This document shows, piece after piece, positions 46,740-58,171 of a DNA stretch of 64,000 bases; the first letter of the stretch is position 1; each line of letters opens with the position of its first letter. This DNA comes from Entonaema liquescens (lineage: Eukaryota > Ascomycota > Sordariomycetes > Xylariales > Xylariaceae), in NCBI GenBank assembly GCA_902805475.1, contig CADCSX010000023.1:2976001-3040000 (forward strand), in the 5' to 3' direction. The translations under genes and the position numbers were made by a program. The notes beneath the pieces were generated by a model. That model was not told the origin of the DNA. It made no database searches and saw only the letters and a program-made list of their open reading frames with translations.

Positions 46740-47063
46740 TTATGAAAGAGGGCCTTTATCGAGCTGCCGGTGGCTTTGCCCCAGGTTTTGCTGCACCCTT
46801 TTGCCGCCCTTGGGTTCCTTCTTCTTCTTTTGCTCGGGTTTCAGGGTCGCGTAATGGATGAACCAGAGGAAAACGCACTCAAGGATGAGGGTGACGAGGA
46901 CGACAACGAGAATGGTGAACAAGTATGGCTGGTCGTTTAAAGTGCGGACGGCTTCATCTGTAGCACCAATCGTGGACATGAACCCAAATTGACCACCAGG
47001 AGGGCTTTTGACCTCGCCAGATATGTCGATAGGGGCGCCAGGTAAGTCTGCTTGTTGAGACAT
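46740..47063 (-). CDS. Small single-pass membrane protein, unknown
   Basis: One exon encodes 107 residues from the ATG at 47063. A hydrophilic N-terminus (SPPGGQFGFMSTIGATDEAV) precedes one strong membrane helix (YLFTILVVVLVTLILECVFL) and a Lys-rich stretch (KPEQKKKKEPKGGKR). There is no cleavable signal peptide, so an N-out or tail-facing single anchor is expected; location is unknown. The last 22 residues have unusual composition. In the next frame the same DNA reads a Lys/Pro/Ala-rich tail ending at 46756, which looks more natural for such a protein, so a one-base error near 46800 is possible. I do not recognise the family. Confidence 0.6.
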   Translation of the reverse strand: MSQQADLPGAPIDISGEVKSPPGGQFGFMSTIGATDEAVRTLNDQPYLFTILVVVLVTLILECVFLWFIHYATLKPEQKKKKEPKGGKRVQQNLGQSHRQLDKGPLS

Positions 47064-48132
47064 TGTGGACTATGTTTGACTTCGCAACGGTATTCGAATT
47101 CGTGAAAGGGGTTGTTGAAATATTGGTTATGAAGTCGAATGATCGTCGGGTAGATGGAACGATGCGAATAGGACAAGCAAAATAGGAGGTTACGCGCTAG
47201 CAAGACAAAGAATTATGGTGCACCAGTCACACTATGAAGAAAAGAAGAGAAATCGTGATGATAGCTTCACTTTTTCGCAAAATTAGGAAAAGGGAGAGAA
47301 TGAACAACAACAACCAAGTCGAATCGGGCGATGGGGTCTAACAATAATGAAAAATTACCTAAGGCTTAGGAGAAAAAGGTAAAGTAAATCCTTACACGAT
47401 ACGACGTCTTGTGTTTAGTATCAGCCATGCGACAAGCGCCTCCTAGCGTTTGCGGTCTGGTCTCGACTGATGGACTGACGATAGCAACAATCCCTGTGAA
47501 ACTCGTGCGTTTCAGACCTGCGGCAAAGTCGACAGATTTAGGATGGCCAATCATTGATGACGCTCGGGGCATCAGCCTATCCAAGATCTCGAGTTACCGT
47601 AAAGTGTACGTACATGTAGGAATTGATTTTAATTGATGATTAGTTATGTGGTATGGTATCATGTTTTGTTTTGTTTTTTCCTTTACTTCCTATTATCCTG
47701 AAGGAGGCTTCGTTAGCTGATGTTTTATATGAGTAATGGTAGAAAGAAGAAGGCGGATATATTAATCGTGCCATCTGCGATGTTATGTTACTTGATTTTA
47801 CAAAGTACAGTACTTGTTACATTCATAAAAGCAACCTGGAAGTCGCTTCCAGTATGAACTCAGCTGATGGGTTTCCAGAAAGCCAGTCAAGCATGAACCA
47901 ATTAAATGATAGTATGAGTTGTAAGTCAGGACCCACATGCACACTGCCCGCCCGTCGAGAAAGCACCGGCCAAACGTAAGACCGAATTGAGCAATTGAGG
48001 GCTTCTAAAAAATAATTTCCCATGTACCCTTGATATGTACCAATTGAAGCTCATATCTTCACGCGACCCTATCATTCCTTTTCTGCGCCATCGCAGCCAT
48101 AATAGGGCGGGTACTTGAACGTTAGGGATGCG
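47064..48132. other. Divergent intergenic region
   Basis: About 1.1 kb between the small membrane protein and mitochondrial S5 starts. The short open segments (for example 47409-47636) show no coding signs. Confidence 0.5.
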
Positions 48133-49513
48133 ATGAGCGTAGCACGACCAGCACGGTGTCTGCTATCCAGGCGGCTTGCTGCCGCGGCCAAACCAGCAGC
48201 ACCGGCATCGCAATGCCATGCCCCATTTCACAGCTCCGCGCAGCTCGCAAAGCGGAAACCTCGATTCCAGAACATAAGAGCGGAGGAAATGGGACTGGTA
48301 TCGCCGGAGAAGATCGAGGAGTATGGTAAAAGACGTTCCCTCGTTATACCCCGGAGGAGTTGGAGGTTTTAAAAAAGAGATATACACCCGAGCAGATGGC
48401 CGCGCTCGAAGCCGGTGAAGCAGCGATCAATCCGACAGACTTGACGATACAAGGTCGATTACGAAGGGATCCTTACAGGTTACCGTATCTCGACGACTTC
48501 AGCAAGATTTATCCGATTATCGACAAACGCCCCAAGATATACCCTCCACCCAACCCGAACGCTAGGTTTATGACAGAACAGGAGGATGTTGCAGACCTGA
48601 CCAAGCGTCTCGAGGCTTTAATACCGAAGGATGTAAACTTCGAAAATCTCTCCGAAGAAGAGATGGAGAAAATTCTAAACAAGCGCATCGATTTTCCGAT
48701 GGAGGAAGCCAAATACTTCCTCGAGCCAGAGACTATGATAGGCACCAATGGTCCGTCAAACTCGGCAGTCGCGCCAGCGCTAGGCAAGAAGCTCGCTGGT
48801 GTAGAGGGCATGTTCAAGCCGCCGATCGACCCGGCGGACGAGGGCAAGGATGACCAGGGTATATACCAGGACCTGAAGAGGCGGACAGGCTTGAGCGTAC
48901 GGGAAATCATGGATATCAACAGCAAGGTTATAGTTATACGAATGGTCCACAACCAGACTCGTTTAGGCAAGATCCGTAGTACATGGATCTTAGCTATCGC
49001 CGGCAATGGAGACGGGCGACTCGGTATTGGCGAGGCCAAGTCCGTCGAAATGGCCGTGGCCCGACAGAAGGCTAAGCTTCTGGCCATCCAGAACATGCAG
49101 CCGATTCGTAGGTACGAGGACAGGACCATCTACGGCAACGTCAAGGGCAAGGTTGGCGCAACTATCGTCGAGATAGAAGCTAGACCCCCTGGTAAGTCAT
49201 CCATACACATACATACATGATTTTACTCCTCCCCCGCCTTTTTATCGCCATACAAAATTAAATCATAATTCGCTAATACTTTCCCCGAAAAGGCTTCGGT
49301 CTACGCGCCTCGCATCGTCTTTTCGAGATCTTCCGCTCTGTCGGTATCCGAGACGTCGCGGCAAAGATGCCGCGTGGGCGAAACCCGATGAACTCGGTTA
49401 AGGCCTGTGTGCTGGCCCTACAAAGCCAGAAGGATCCTAACGAGCTCGCCACCGGTAGGGGCAAGAAGCTTGTGGATGTGCGCAAGGTCTACTACGGTGG
49501 AAATGTACACTAA
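48133..49513 (+). CDS. mrps5: Mitochondrial small-subunit ribosomal protein S5, frame broken near 48330
   Basis: Two main coding segments (48133-49191 and 49293-49513) are joined by a 101-base intron with GTAAGT, GCTAATAC and AAG. A presequence (SVARPARCLLSRRLAAAAKP) leads to the linker MGLVSPEKIEEYGK. After that the frame must shift by one to read FPRYTPEELEVLKKRYTPEQ; the point of change is the AAAAG at 48328-48332, as if one A were missing. From there all is intact: the S5 double-stranded RNA-binding part (GRLGIGEAKSVEMAVARQKAK), the domain-2 fold FGLRAPRIVFEIFRSVGIRDVAAKMPRGRNPMN is carried by exon 2, and the tail is KKLVDVRKVYYGG. uS5m is needed for mitochondrial decoding, so a real null is unlikely and an assembly error is the better reading. 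Confidence 0.9.
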
Positions 49514-49974
49514 AGCAAATTATGTAAAAAAAAATATCGTGTAGATATGCCGCCTTCTAAATACAACAAAATGCGATTCACGTGCTGTGTTTTCCGGTGT
49601 GTATTTTGCTCGTTATTGATGTACCTGGGTATCTTAATCTTTTGTGATCTATCTTTGTACATTTGTGTTACAGGTATTGAGTCCTAAAGCCGAATCTTGC
49701 TGGTATCGTAACGTCATTTTCGCATACCTCGTAAACCACGACCGGGAAAAGCTGCTATAAGCTTGTATGTGTCAAGGCGCTTCTCAACGCAAACTATACG
49801 GTACAACCCAGCGAAATGGTTCCCTACTCGTATCGAGCGGACAGACTCCCCTGATGACTCCACATCAACGTAAAAGTAGTCTATGTATACCGTGGTTCAG
49901 AGAGTTGATATACCAGCTGTTCTTTTCCTGTCTTGCCATTCATTGCTCTCTCGAGCACAGTATCTATCATCTTT
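49514..49974. other. Convergent spacer
   Basis: 3' flanks of S5 and Dad3; nothing else is recognised. Confidence 0.45.
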
Positions 49975-50454
49975 TCAGCCGCGCGTCTGGTCGCCCCAGT
50001 CGATCTCCTGCTGCAGCACGATGCTGTAGACACTAGCCTTGAGCAGCGTGAAGACCAGGCTCGTCTTGCGCTCGAGCTCCCGCAGGCCGTCGAGGATCTC
50101 GGTCGTCGGCTGGCCGGCCATAGCGTCCAGGACGGCGGCGAGCTAAAAGGGGGGCGCGCGAGGGTGTTAGCTACTAGTTATCTTGCTTGGTCTTATGTAT
50201 CGTATCGTCTTGGAGTCGCAATTGGGTCGGGTGTTGGTACGTGATGTGCATGTGGGTAGGTACCTAGGTTCTTGTGGGCGCGGGGGAGATCGCGTCGGGT
50301 GTAAAGCCGGCGCGTGGACGTGGGCGTGGGCGTGGGCGTTTGGACGTACCTTCTTCATGTTCTCGGCTAGTCGCTCGTATTCCTCGAGGACCTCCTGCTC
50401 TAGCGGTGTGAGGTCAGGCGGTAGGAGTAGGGGGTTAGGGGGTTGGCCTTCCAT
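49975..50454 (-). CDS. dad3: DASH complex subunit Dad3
   Basis: Two exons (50454-50350, 50142-49975) encode 90 residues. Dad3 belongs to the ten-protein DASH/Dam1 ring that couples kinetochores to microtubules in fungi. The family pattern is clear: LTPLEQEVLEEYERLAENMKK, then after the intron LAAVLDAM, PTTEILDGLRELERKTSLV and FTLLKASVYSIVLQQE. The length fits this small helical subunit. The 207-base intron is long for such a tiny gene, and it carries a (GTGGGC)n hexamer repeat at 50320-50339; GTACGT, GCTAAC and TTAG signals are present. The gene converges with mitochondrial S5 and diverges from the 2EXR gene. Confidence 0.92.
50320..50339. repeat. (GTGGGC)n repeat inside the Dad3 intron
   Basis: About three perfect hexamer units, with a diverged fourth, lie within the only intron of Dad3. 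Confidence 0.8.
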
Positions 50455-51414
50455 TGCGACGGGAAATGTGGCAATAGCCTCGATTTATGTGTGGTTGGAA
50501 AACGCGGAATGCGGAAGTTAAGTTGAAGAAACGCGTCTTGTTAAGGGTTTAGGTACTTAATGGAGGGGTTCCTTTTCCGCCTTTTTGGATACCCGTATTG
50601 AGCCTCCGGTCCCCACTATGCAAACGGCCAGTGCGGGGCACAATGCATATGTATCTTAGGTTGTACCTCCCGGCGCGACGGTTCAGGAACCGGTTCGGCG
50701 ATAAGATTAGATTCTAGCCAATCGCGCATCTTTAGTTTATAATGTCTTTGACGCCGAAGCTGTAATCTCGGATATACGAAGTACAATACATTCCAGGACT
50801 CTTTTAAGCTTTCAGCTCCGCCAGCCCATCTCACCTCAATTCATTTTCATATCGTATCTCTTGAAGGATCTTTGTAAGTGAGCTCCGCATCTCCGATTCT
50901 AATCTATATGTTTGTCCGAACTCCGACGGATACCCAGTAGGTATGGTGGAATATATGAAAACAGGCAAACAATGGGGGGGGCTATTATTCGTGTCGTTTG
51001 CATCGGCCGACTAGACTCTCGGCATCGATGGCCCCTTAAGAAGCCACACTGGCTATCAGCACCTACATGTTCACCTCCTATAGCTGAGTTTGAGAATTAC
51101 GGATCTTATGTCAGTTATACTTGGTAGTATCCGAGTTGCTGAATCTTGTATTGGCTCGGATACGTCCATTCACACTTTGTCGGTTTCCGATTACCGAGTC
51201 TCGGCCGGAGTGGTTTGTCAATCGCCATCATTCCTTCACGTGGTTGGATCATTAGAACTTGAGTTTAGCAAATAATCATACCACTGTTTTTATCATCCCT
51301 TCCTATTAACCGCCCAGAATCAACTTGCTTCCTTGAACTATTACCTAGCCTATCTAAACCAGAAGTCAGCAGTCTTATATCAAGCCGCCTTGAGACGACT
51401 GTCACCAGGAAACC
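50455..51414. other. Divergent intergenic region
   Basis: About 1 kb between Dad3 and the 2EXR gene. Small open segments (for example 50616-50834) lack supporting features. Confidence 0.5.
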
Positions 51415-52729
51415 ATGGTGAAGTTAGAACCGGTGGAAACTACTTCATTCCCACGATTCCCAGACCTGCCAGCAGAGTTAAGGCACCTTATATGGCGCTT
51501 TGCCCTACCGCGCCGCGTATTTGAGATCCGGAACGAAACTGTATCCGTTAAGCGGAACGGAGAGGCAGACGTTACCAAGAAACTAGATCATGATCCTTGG
51601 CGGCGTCGCGGCTCAGATCTAGTGGCCGTGATATTGGCTCCGCCGACATTGCTTTCAGTCAACCGTGAAGCACGGAAATTCGCTTTGCGGTCTGGATCAT
51701 GGAAGTACGTTGGCAGCCGTCCTCGCGGCGTCTGCTGCGTGGATAAGCGGAAGACCTGGTTCGACCCATCCACCGATACGCTGTGTTTTGACGACTCCGT
51801 ATTTCAGCATGTTCAGGGTTACGTTACGGAACAGAACGGCCTTGTCATGGAACATGTCAACAACCCCGCGATCACGAGGTTCTACTTCTGCAGTTCCCCT
51901 GCAAGCCCCATCTGTGTGAGCCTTGCAGCTCTAGCAGGTGCTTCGGGGAAGTTCTTCGTAGAACAATGGAAACGTAAGAGAGGCTTCTGGTCCGGGGTGC
52001 CGCGGTATCTATTTTACCACGACAGCATACTCATGCACCTTGGTAGATCCGCCAAGGTAGAAGCGGTCTTTGGGAAAGGGGCTGATAGGAGTCATACCCT
52101 TCTTGTCGATACTCGCGATCGTGTGAAACTGCGCCAACTGAAAGAGCTGTACGTTAAGGAATCTGATCCGTCATATTTCCAGGTCAGTAACGTGATTTCA
52201 GTATTCCCATGTTAGTACCGATGTGAAATACTTTTTTCTCTTAACGTTTTTTTTATGAGGTTTAGATCTCTGTTTACTCCGTTAATAGCATTGGTACGGG
52301 CTTGGGGTTCCGATACAATATAGCTGCTAACAGGTAAATGCGGCATAGCGAAGAATTGCAGATTGGCTTGAGCATATTGTAGATGCAGATGAAAAATACG
52401 TTGAACATTCTTATAATGATCTAAGGGACCTTTGGCTCAGAGCCGAGGATGACATCCCATCTTCAGCTCTTATCATCTCGCCAGGTCAGATGAGCGTCCA
52501 GACGAGGTCGCTAATAGAACCTGGGGCCATTCTTCAAACTGTACAACAATTCGATCACACCCACGCACGGTGTCGTGAGATTATAAAGGCCATGCCGCAC
52601 ATGGAGCTTGTGGTTCATTTTCGGCTGTGTATCACGGATCATAGTAAAGAATGCCGCAAGAAGCCCAAGCCCCTTAGGAACGAAGAGCCACCGGACAAAA
52701 ATACAGGTTCCCAGCCGGAACACCCGTAG
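51415..52729 (+). CDS. 2EXR domain protein
   Basis: Two exons (51415-52182, 52349-52729) encode about 382 residues. The N-terminus has the diagnostic fungal 2EXR motif FPRFPDLPAELRHLIWRFAL, followed by PRRVFEI, then LLSVNREARKFAL, which is the second conserved block of this group, and later DTLCFDDSVF. Such proteins are abundant in Pezizomycotina and have no established function; the LPxELRxxIW helix resembles an F-box-like protein-binding element. The intron (GTCAGT donor, GCATAG acceptor, 166 bases) is longer than most and might hide a further small exon, though the frame on both sides joins in phase 0. The C-terminus is basic and disordered (KECRKKPKPL). It converges with the CorA-like gene, only 60 bases apart. 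Confidence 0.8.
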
Positions 52730-52790
52730 TTTCGGACTTTCGATATAGTATTCTATACAGCATTATATTAATATATACCTATCTATGACC

Positions 52791-54451
52791 TTAAGCTGTC
52801 CTTCCGTGTCTGACCCAATTAGGTGGTGTGCCCTTCTTAAGCCTGTAGATCCGCAAAGCAGTCTTACAAGCACCTCCCCAGCCAAGCTGTTCTCTCTGCC
52901 ACTTCCTGCTCCCAGCGTCCTTGAATAGTTTCTCCACCATCATAGCCGGCTCATCAAACGAATCCGACCTCCCATCCTCCTCTTCATCACCCTTCTCCAG
53001 CGCCGCGAGCCTAAATCCACCGTACGCACCAGCCTGGCTCTCGACATCGGGCTCGGGTTTCTTCTCGTCAACATCAGTAGTACCACCACCACCACCACCA
53101 CTACTACTACTACTACTGTTCCCCGCAACCTCAATCCACACCTCGGCCTTACGGATCGAATCGGCGTATACGACGAGTATGGCGACGAAGACGAGCGGCA
53201 CGGCCGCCGCCCAGAAGACGTAGAACAGCGGCCCCGTGGGCCCGAAGGGGTCGCTCATGGACAGGATGCTGGAGACGATGGAGAGGGGCAGCAGGATGCC
53301 GCCCATGTACGAGACCCGGTCGAGCGCGTGCTTGTTCTGCTCGTCGGCGCTGCCGGAGCCGCGCTGCGCGAGCGGTGGCGGCGGGGAGTAATGTCGTTGG
53401 GGGAAGGCCTCTTGTAGCGAGGGGTTGTTTCTCCGGCGGAGGAGGTGGGATGCTGGGTATAGAAGAGTTTAGGACGGAAATAGGGGTGAGTTGGCTTAGG
53501 AGTGAGACGTGTCGGCTGAGGCGGGAAAGGAGTGATTTCCAGTCCGATTTGAAGGAGTAAAGGGGAGGTGCAGATGGAAAACCTGGCGCCGTGAACAATC
53601 TCTCGTGGAGCTCGGCGCTGCTCAGGTTTCGCTCTAGGCTTTCCTGTACTTGCCAGTATAACGCTGTCTTCTGATATGTGCTAGAGGGTATGTTTGAAGA
53701 AACCACATCGAAAAATTTGTTCCATTGGTGCACGATGACATCTTGGACTAGAGCGTGTATATTTATGTGTTCATGGGAATCGCCGCCCCATTCCTCTGAT
53801 AAACTGTTATATAACAGCGACTCAAAGCTTGGTATCTCGCCGTCTACCGGGCAGTCGAGCAGAAGGACTAAACGAAGGCGTTAGTAAAAGTCTTCTGTAT
53901 AAGCTACGAGTAAAGGAATTCTTACCGTCACCCTTGGCGCACTGCCATAGTGAGGCGCGACAGAACATTACCACCTTCCCGTCATCTGAGATAGTATGGA
54001 GAGGTGGCTCTTCAACGATACCATCACCCCCAATACGGGCATTACTTTCCAGCGGAGCCTTCTTCACATCCACACGAAGCTCCTTGGGCACCGTAAACAA
54101 CTCCGGATATTCAAAACAGACGAATTTAGCTGGAGTAGCCGTGCGATCCCGCCTCCGTCTTACCAGGGGTCTGTAGCTCACTCTACCAACATGAGCGTCG
54201 ATAAAGCCCTTATCAATACCCAACAGGTCCTTCAACGCCTGAGCGTAGTCCACAGACAGTCTATGGAGTACCAGGAGCCGGCGCCGATGCTCAACCTCCT
54301 CCGATTCTCGCCCCTGACGCTGAAAACCAGCGCGCAGCTCTTCAGCGCTCGCAAAGCGCCGCCGGGAGCAGTGGTGCTGACTTTCCGTCCACTCCAACGC
54401 GTAAGCCGGGCCTGGTAGGTCCTCGTGGTTCCCGGGGTTTGCTTGCGCCAT
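52791..54451 (-). CDS. CorA-like two-helix membrane protein, frame broken near 53425
   Basis: Exon 1 is 54451-53926, followed by a 58-base intron; exon 2 starts at 53867. The cytosolic N-domain has LRVDVKKAPLE, MFCRASLWQC and VLLLDCPVDG. A helical stalk (WKSLLSRLSRHVSLLSQLTPI) leads to NPSLQEAFPQRHYSPPPP and KHALDRVSYMGGILLPLSI. Two membrane helices follow (GGILLPLSIVSSILSM; LFYVFWAAAVPLVFVAILVV) with a short loop, the fold of CorA-type Mg transporters. The classical GMN loop is not present; SMSDPFGP stands there, as in many fungal relatives. Transport is therefore uncertain. The reading frame shifts by one near 53421-53430, next to a run of four C, within a low-complexity Pro region; an extra base or an unrecognised intron would explain it. 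The tail has Ser and Gly homopolymers. Confidence 0.65.
53085..53116. repeat. Coding trinucleotide repeat (Ser and Gly runs)
   Basis: Adjacent CCA and CTA triplet arrays on the + strand encode Gly and Ser runs in the C-terminal tail of the CorA-like protein. Such arrays are often length-variable between strains. Confidence 0.8.
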
Positions 54452-55961
54452 AGTCGAGAGAGTTTCCGTACGATGTAGCTTCGTAGAAACGCAAACTTAG
54501 ACAAGTCTATAAGACGGTTCTTCTCTGTAATTATCCCAGTACTATTCACTCATAAACCAATCCGTTTACCGGTACCGCCGTCGAAGACCCGGGGTGCATG
54601 GATCCTATATATTTGTAATTCCGTCCGTCTCGCGCCAGCACCGAAGCTCTATATTCCAAATCCGGCTTCCGGGATGTCAATCCTTGAGTAGTATTGGGTA
54701 AGGCGGCTCTTACTATTATATAGGTATATATATATATATTAAATTATCTCAGCGCGATTATCAAAGCGGCGCAGCACCTAGAACTTAGATAGTTTCTAAA
54801 ATCATGCCTGTCGTCTGCCGGTAATCATCTAGCAGGACTAGGTGCCGCTGCCCGCGCAAGGTAGTATTAGAAGTGAGTAATTTATACGTAAATGTCCTTC
54901 AGAGCGAACTGGGATTTATCCAGCACCGATCGGATCGGATCGGTTCGAGCCCAGGGAGGTAACATACATGGCTTCATTTAGAAAGTAGCCTCGTGCTGTG
55001 CCGGAGAGTGGTCACAGGGAATGCTACATGACACCCCCCACGGGTAGTCAGGAGGTCAGCCGCAACCTCATCATGCACCAACACACATATCATCCCCATC
55101 TCTACGGTTAGTTACCTATAACATTAGCAGACTTGGAAAAAATTAATTAATAATAATAAAACTCGTATTTCCACCCTTATGTAATTACGTGACTCTTTCT
55201 CATTCAGATATGTACCTAACCTACCTACTTATTTCGATACTCTATAAAATGTTAGGAAAAGCTATTTTCTGTCTGATAACACCAAGATATCGTCGAAGCA
55301 CAAAGGTTCCCGGATCATATAGAATAAACCAAGAAAAAGAAAGAAAAAAGAAACATACACACACTTCGGTAAATAGGTAATGAATGCTATACTATCTCAC
55401 AGGGTAAGTAGCGCGGGCTGTTTTTCTTGTTTTCGTTTCAAGACCTTCTAACAGAACAGATTGGCATAAAGGGCGACCACCTCATTTGCAACTGTCATAC
55501 AAATCAGGCGAACGAGCAAGTGAGCAAGTCGCTGCTATAATTTTCGCGAGTCCCTTTTTCTTGCGATCTTCCGTTCCAAAACTTGAAAAAAAAAAAAAAA
55601 AAACTCCCTCGTGCCTCACAAAAAACGCCGTACATATGAATGCTTGTTGATGCCCGCCATCGTTCCCCTTTCCCTTCTTCGTGCTCGGCCCCTGATCACA
55701 ATCTTCCCTTCGATATGAATAGTAGGACAGAAGGAAAAAAACGTCGCAAATAGACGGCGAGTATTTTCCCCATGTATCTCAAGGCTCATAGTACAAACCC
55801 GCTGGCGATGCGTGGAAATCAACGCTGCGTGGTATAAAAAATATCACATTTCAACGACCACAGTAAATTCAGACACCGACACAGATAAGCTGCCGGATAC
55901 CAAGAGGCTGGTGTAGAATAGAGCATCTGCTGTGCCGGCTAAGACGTTGTTCCCAGCATGA
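54452..55961. other. Intergenic, no supported gene
   Basis: It contains a (TA)n tract near 54725-54740, GATCG direct repeats near 54928-54944 and an 18-base A run at 55586-55603. A tRNA-like B-box (GGTTCGAGCC) near 54942 has no matching A-box or cloverleaf. Confidence 0.5.
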
Positions 55962-58171
55962 TCACCTGTCGCTGTCGTAGTCGTCGCCATCGTGGTGTAA
56001 TGTCACACTGTTGAATTCTTCGAACGGATCGACCGCTTCGTTGCCGGGTGTTGCTAGCCCACTGTCCAACGGCACCCCCGGCATCTGTCTCGAGCCAGTG
56101 ATATCGACGCTTTCGCTCTCCTTGACGTTTCTAAAATTGACCGTGTCGACGCCACGGCCCGCATGGGGGACTATAGGTGGCTTCATATGGCGAATAAGGG
56201 CCCATTGCGTTGTCCTGAAGAACGGATGTGCTTTGATATCGGAAGCTCCAGCTCTTGCACCTAGTCTCCTCGTCTCGTCTTTGATCAGGAGTTTTCTTAT
56301 CAATGACTTGCATAGACTAAGTAACGGGGTTAGCATTAATACGGTAGGTTAGTTGTCAATTTCAACATACTTCGAGATCTGTGGTGCTCCGGAGTGCTCC
56401 GGGAATGGTATTTCCTCTCGGAGAATGTTGGCAAAAGTCGCGTTACGATTCTTGCCCTTGAAGGGCGTGGTGCCGTACAACATCTCGTATATCAAGATAC
56501 CCAGTGTCCACCAATCCACGGCACTCGTGTGTCCACTGCCCTTGATGACTTCCGGAGCGATATACTCTTCGGTTCCCACAAACGAATTCGTCCGGAAGTT
56601 AGCGATGCACGACTTCGTATCTATCGTAGGGAGGGATGAAGTGCTGGCACCGTTCTTGCCCATGATCATGGTGGGCTTCCCGCCGGGATCCGACTGCTTC
56701 GAGAGATCGAAGTCGGAAAGCATGATATGTCCTGACTGGTGAAGAAGAATGTCTAGTAATTGCGTTAGTGCAGCTCGAGTAAGAGGGGGATGGCAGACGT
56801 ACTCTCAGGTTTTAAATCCCTGTAGATAAAGCCCATTAGATGCAAGTATTCCAAGGCAGCTGTAACCTCCGCAGCATAGAAGCGGGCATCGTCTTCGGGA
56901 ATACATTTGCCGGGACGAGTCTGCAATGCTCGGAAGAACTCCCCGCCACTGCAGTACTCCATGCACAGGTATAGATGATCTTCGGACTGGAAGGAATGAT
57001 ATAAGGTCACGATGAATGGGTGATTACTTGTTGCCAGAATTTCCTGTTCAGCTAACGCTCTCTTGATCTTGTTACGCTTGATCATCTCTTTCTTGCTTAG
57101 GACTGCTTGGGTCAGCGTGGCTCGATAGACAACGAATAATAATAACAGTGAAAACTTACCCTTCATAGCATAAAGCCTAGAGCTTTTCTTCTCTCTTACC
57201 AGGTAAACCTTTCCGACGTCACCCTTTCCAATGAGCTTGATCTTGTCGAAGCTAGCAGGTCCAACTTCAACGGTGCGAACCTTGATCGAATTGGAACTAT
57301 AGGTTCTGCGGAAAGCCAACGAGTTTTGATTTGGAGGAGGAAGCGCGCCAAGACCATCGTTTTCTGGTACGGTGAGGGCTCCAGAATCGGCGGCGAGTGT
57401 CGCCTTAGCATCGGCGAAGCCCAACGACGCAGCATTCTCGCCTTGAATCAACGGTTCCTTGCCGAGTTCAGCTGTGGCCGGTCTTTCTCCGCTACCTTTT
57501 CCTTGGTTGAAGAGGCCCTGAGCATTGGGGGCGCTTGCAACTCTCCGTAGTTTCCGAGCAAGCTCCTCTTTCGTAGCATTTGTGGCTTGTTCTTTCGCTG
57601 TCGTACCGTCAGGGCCGTGAATTTTTAAGCTCGGTGTATCCGGCGGACTCGGCGGAACGGAGCCTTCATTATGATGACGGAGACCAGGCTGACCTTGATG
57701 TGCGAAATACGGATTCGCATTGGCGGTGGGACTTAGTGCATCGTCCAGGGGATGTCCTTCGCTGGCCGTGGTAGTCGATCTAATCCTGCCAACGTTGGTG
57801 AAAAATCTCCTCGACTGGCGGAAGCCGACCTTGCTCTCTGATTTCAAGGGATGATCTAAACTCTTTTCTTTATCGCCATTTGTATTAGACGAGTTAATGC
57901 GGAAGAAATTCTTCAGCTTCTGGTTGAAATGACTATTATGGCTATTGTTGCCGGTCGAGGCGGGCGACTTGACGGGCATCTTGTCGGTGTCAGTATTGTC
58001 GCCTATATCAGAATCCCTTAGGTCAACATTCGGGTGATGCCATGATGTGAATCGCTTTTTGATACGGAAGTGAGATCCTCGTTTGGTAAGAGATGATGTT
58101 GTTGGTGAGGGAGGGTTTTGGGACGGGTGACTAAGGCTGGAATGGTGTTCAATTGACTCGTCGGACCCCAT
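55962..58171 (-). CDS. nrc-2: AGC protein kinase, NRC-2/Fpk1 flippase-kinase type
   Basis: Four exons (58171-57160, 57102-56803, 56752-56371, 56316-55962) encode 682 residues. The first 300 residues are disordered and Ser-rich, with HFRIKKRFTSWHHP. The kinase domain starts at FDKIKLIGKGDVGKVYLV and continues with LYAMK (catalytic Lys), EILATSNHPFIVTLYHSFQ, IYRDLKPENI (catalytic loop) and SDFDLSKQ, where DFD replaces DFG, a hallmark of phototropin-like AGC kinases. The long insert before SFVGTEEYIAPEVI and the tail RRLGARAGASDIKAHPFFRTTQWALIRH also fit. Relatives are Neurospora NRC-2 (represses conidiation) and yeast Fpk1/Kin82, which phosphorylate P4-ATPase lipid flippases. All introns are 50-57 bases with canonical ends. 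The start was chosen at MGSDESIE; upstream in-frame codons are a triplet repeat. Confidence 0.95.

Noticed and set aside
48509..49129. 206-codon open frame on the minus strand
   Set aside because: Antisense shadow of the mitochondrial S5 gene.
54900..54960. tRNA-like B-box GGTTCGAGCC
   Set aside because: No A-box at the right distance and no cloverleaf can be folded from the flanks.
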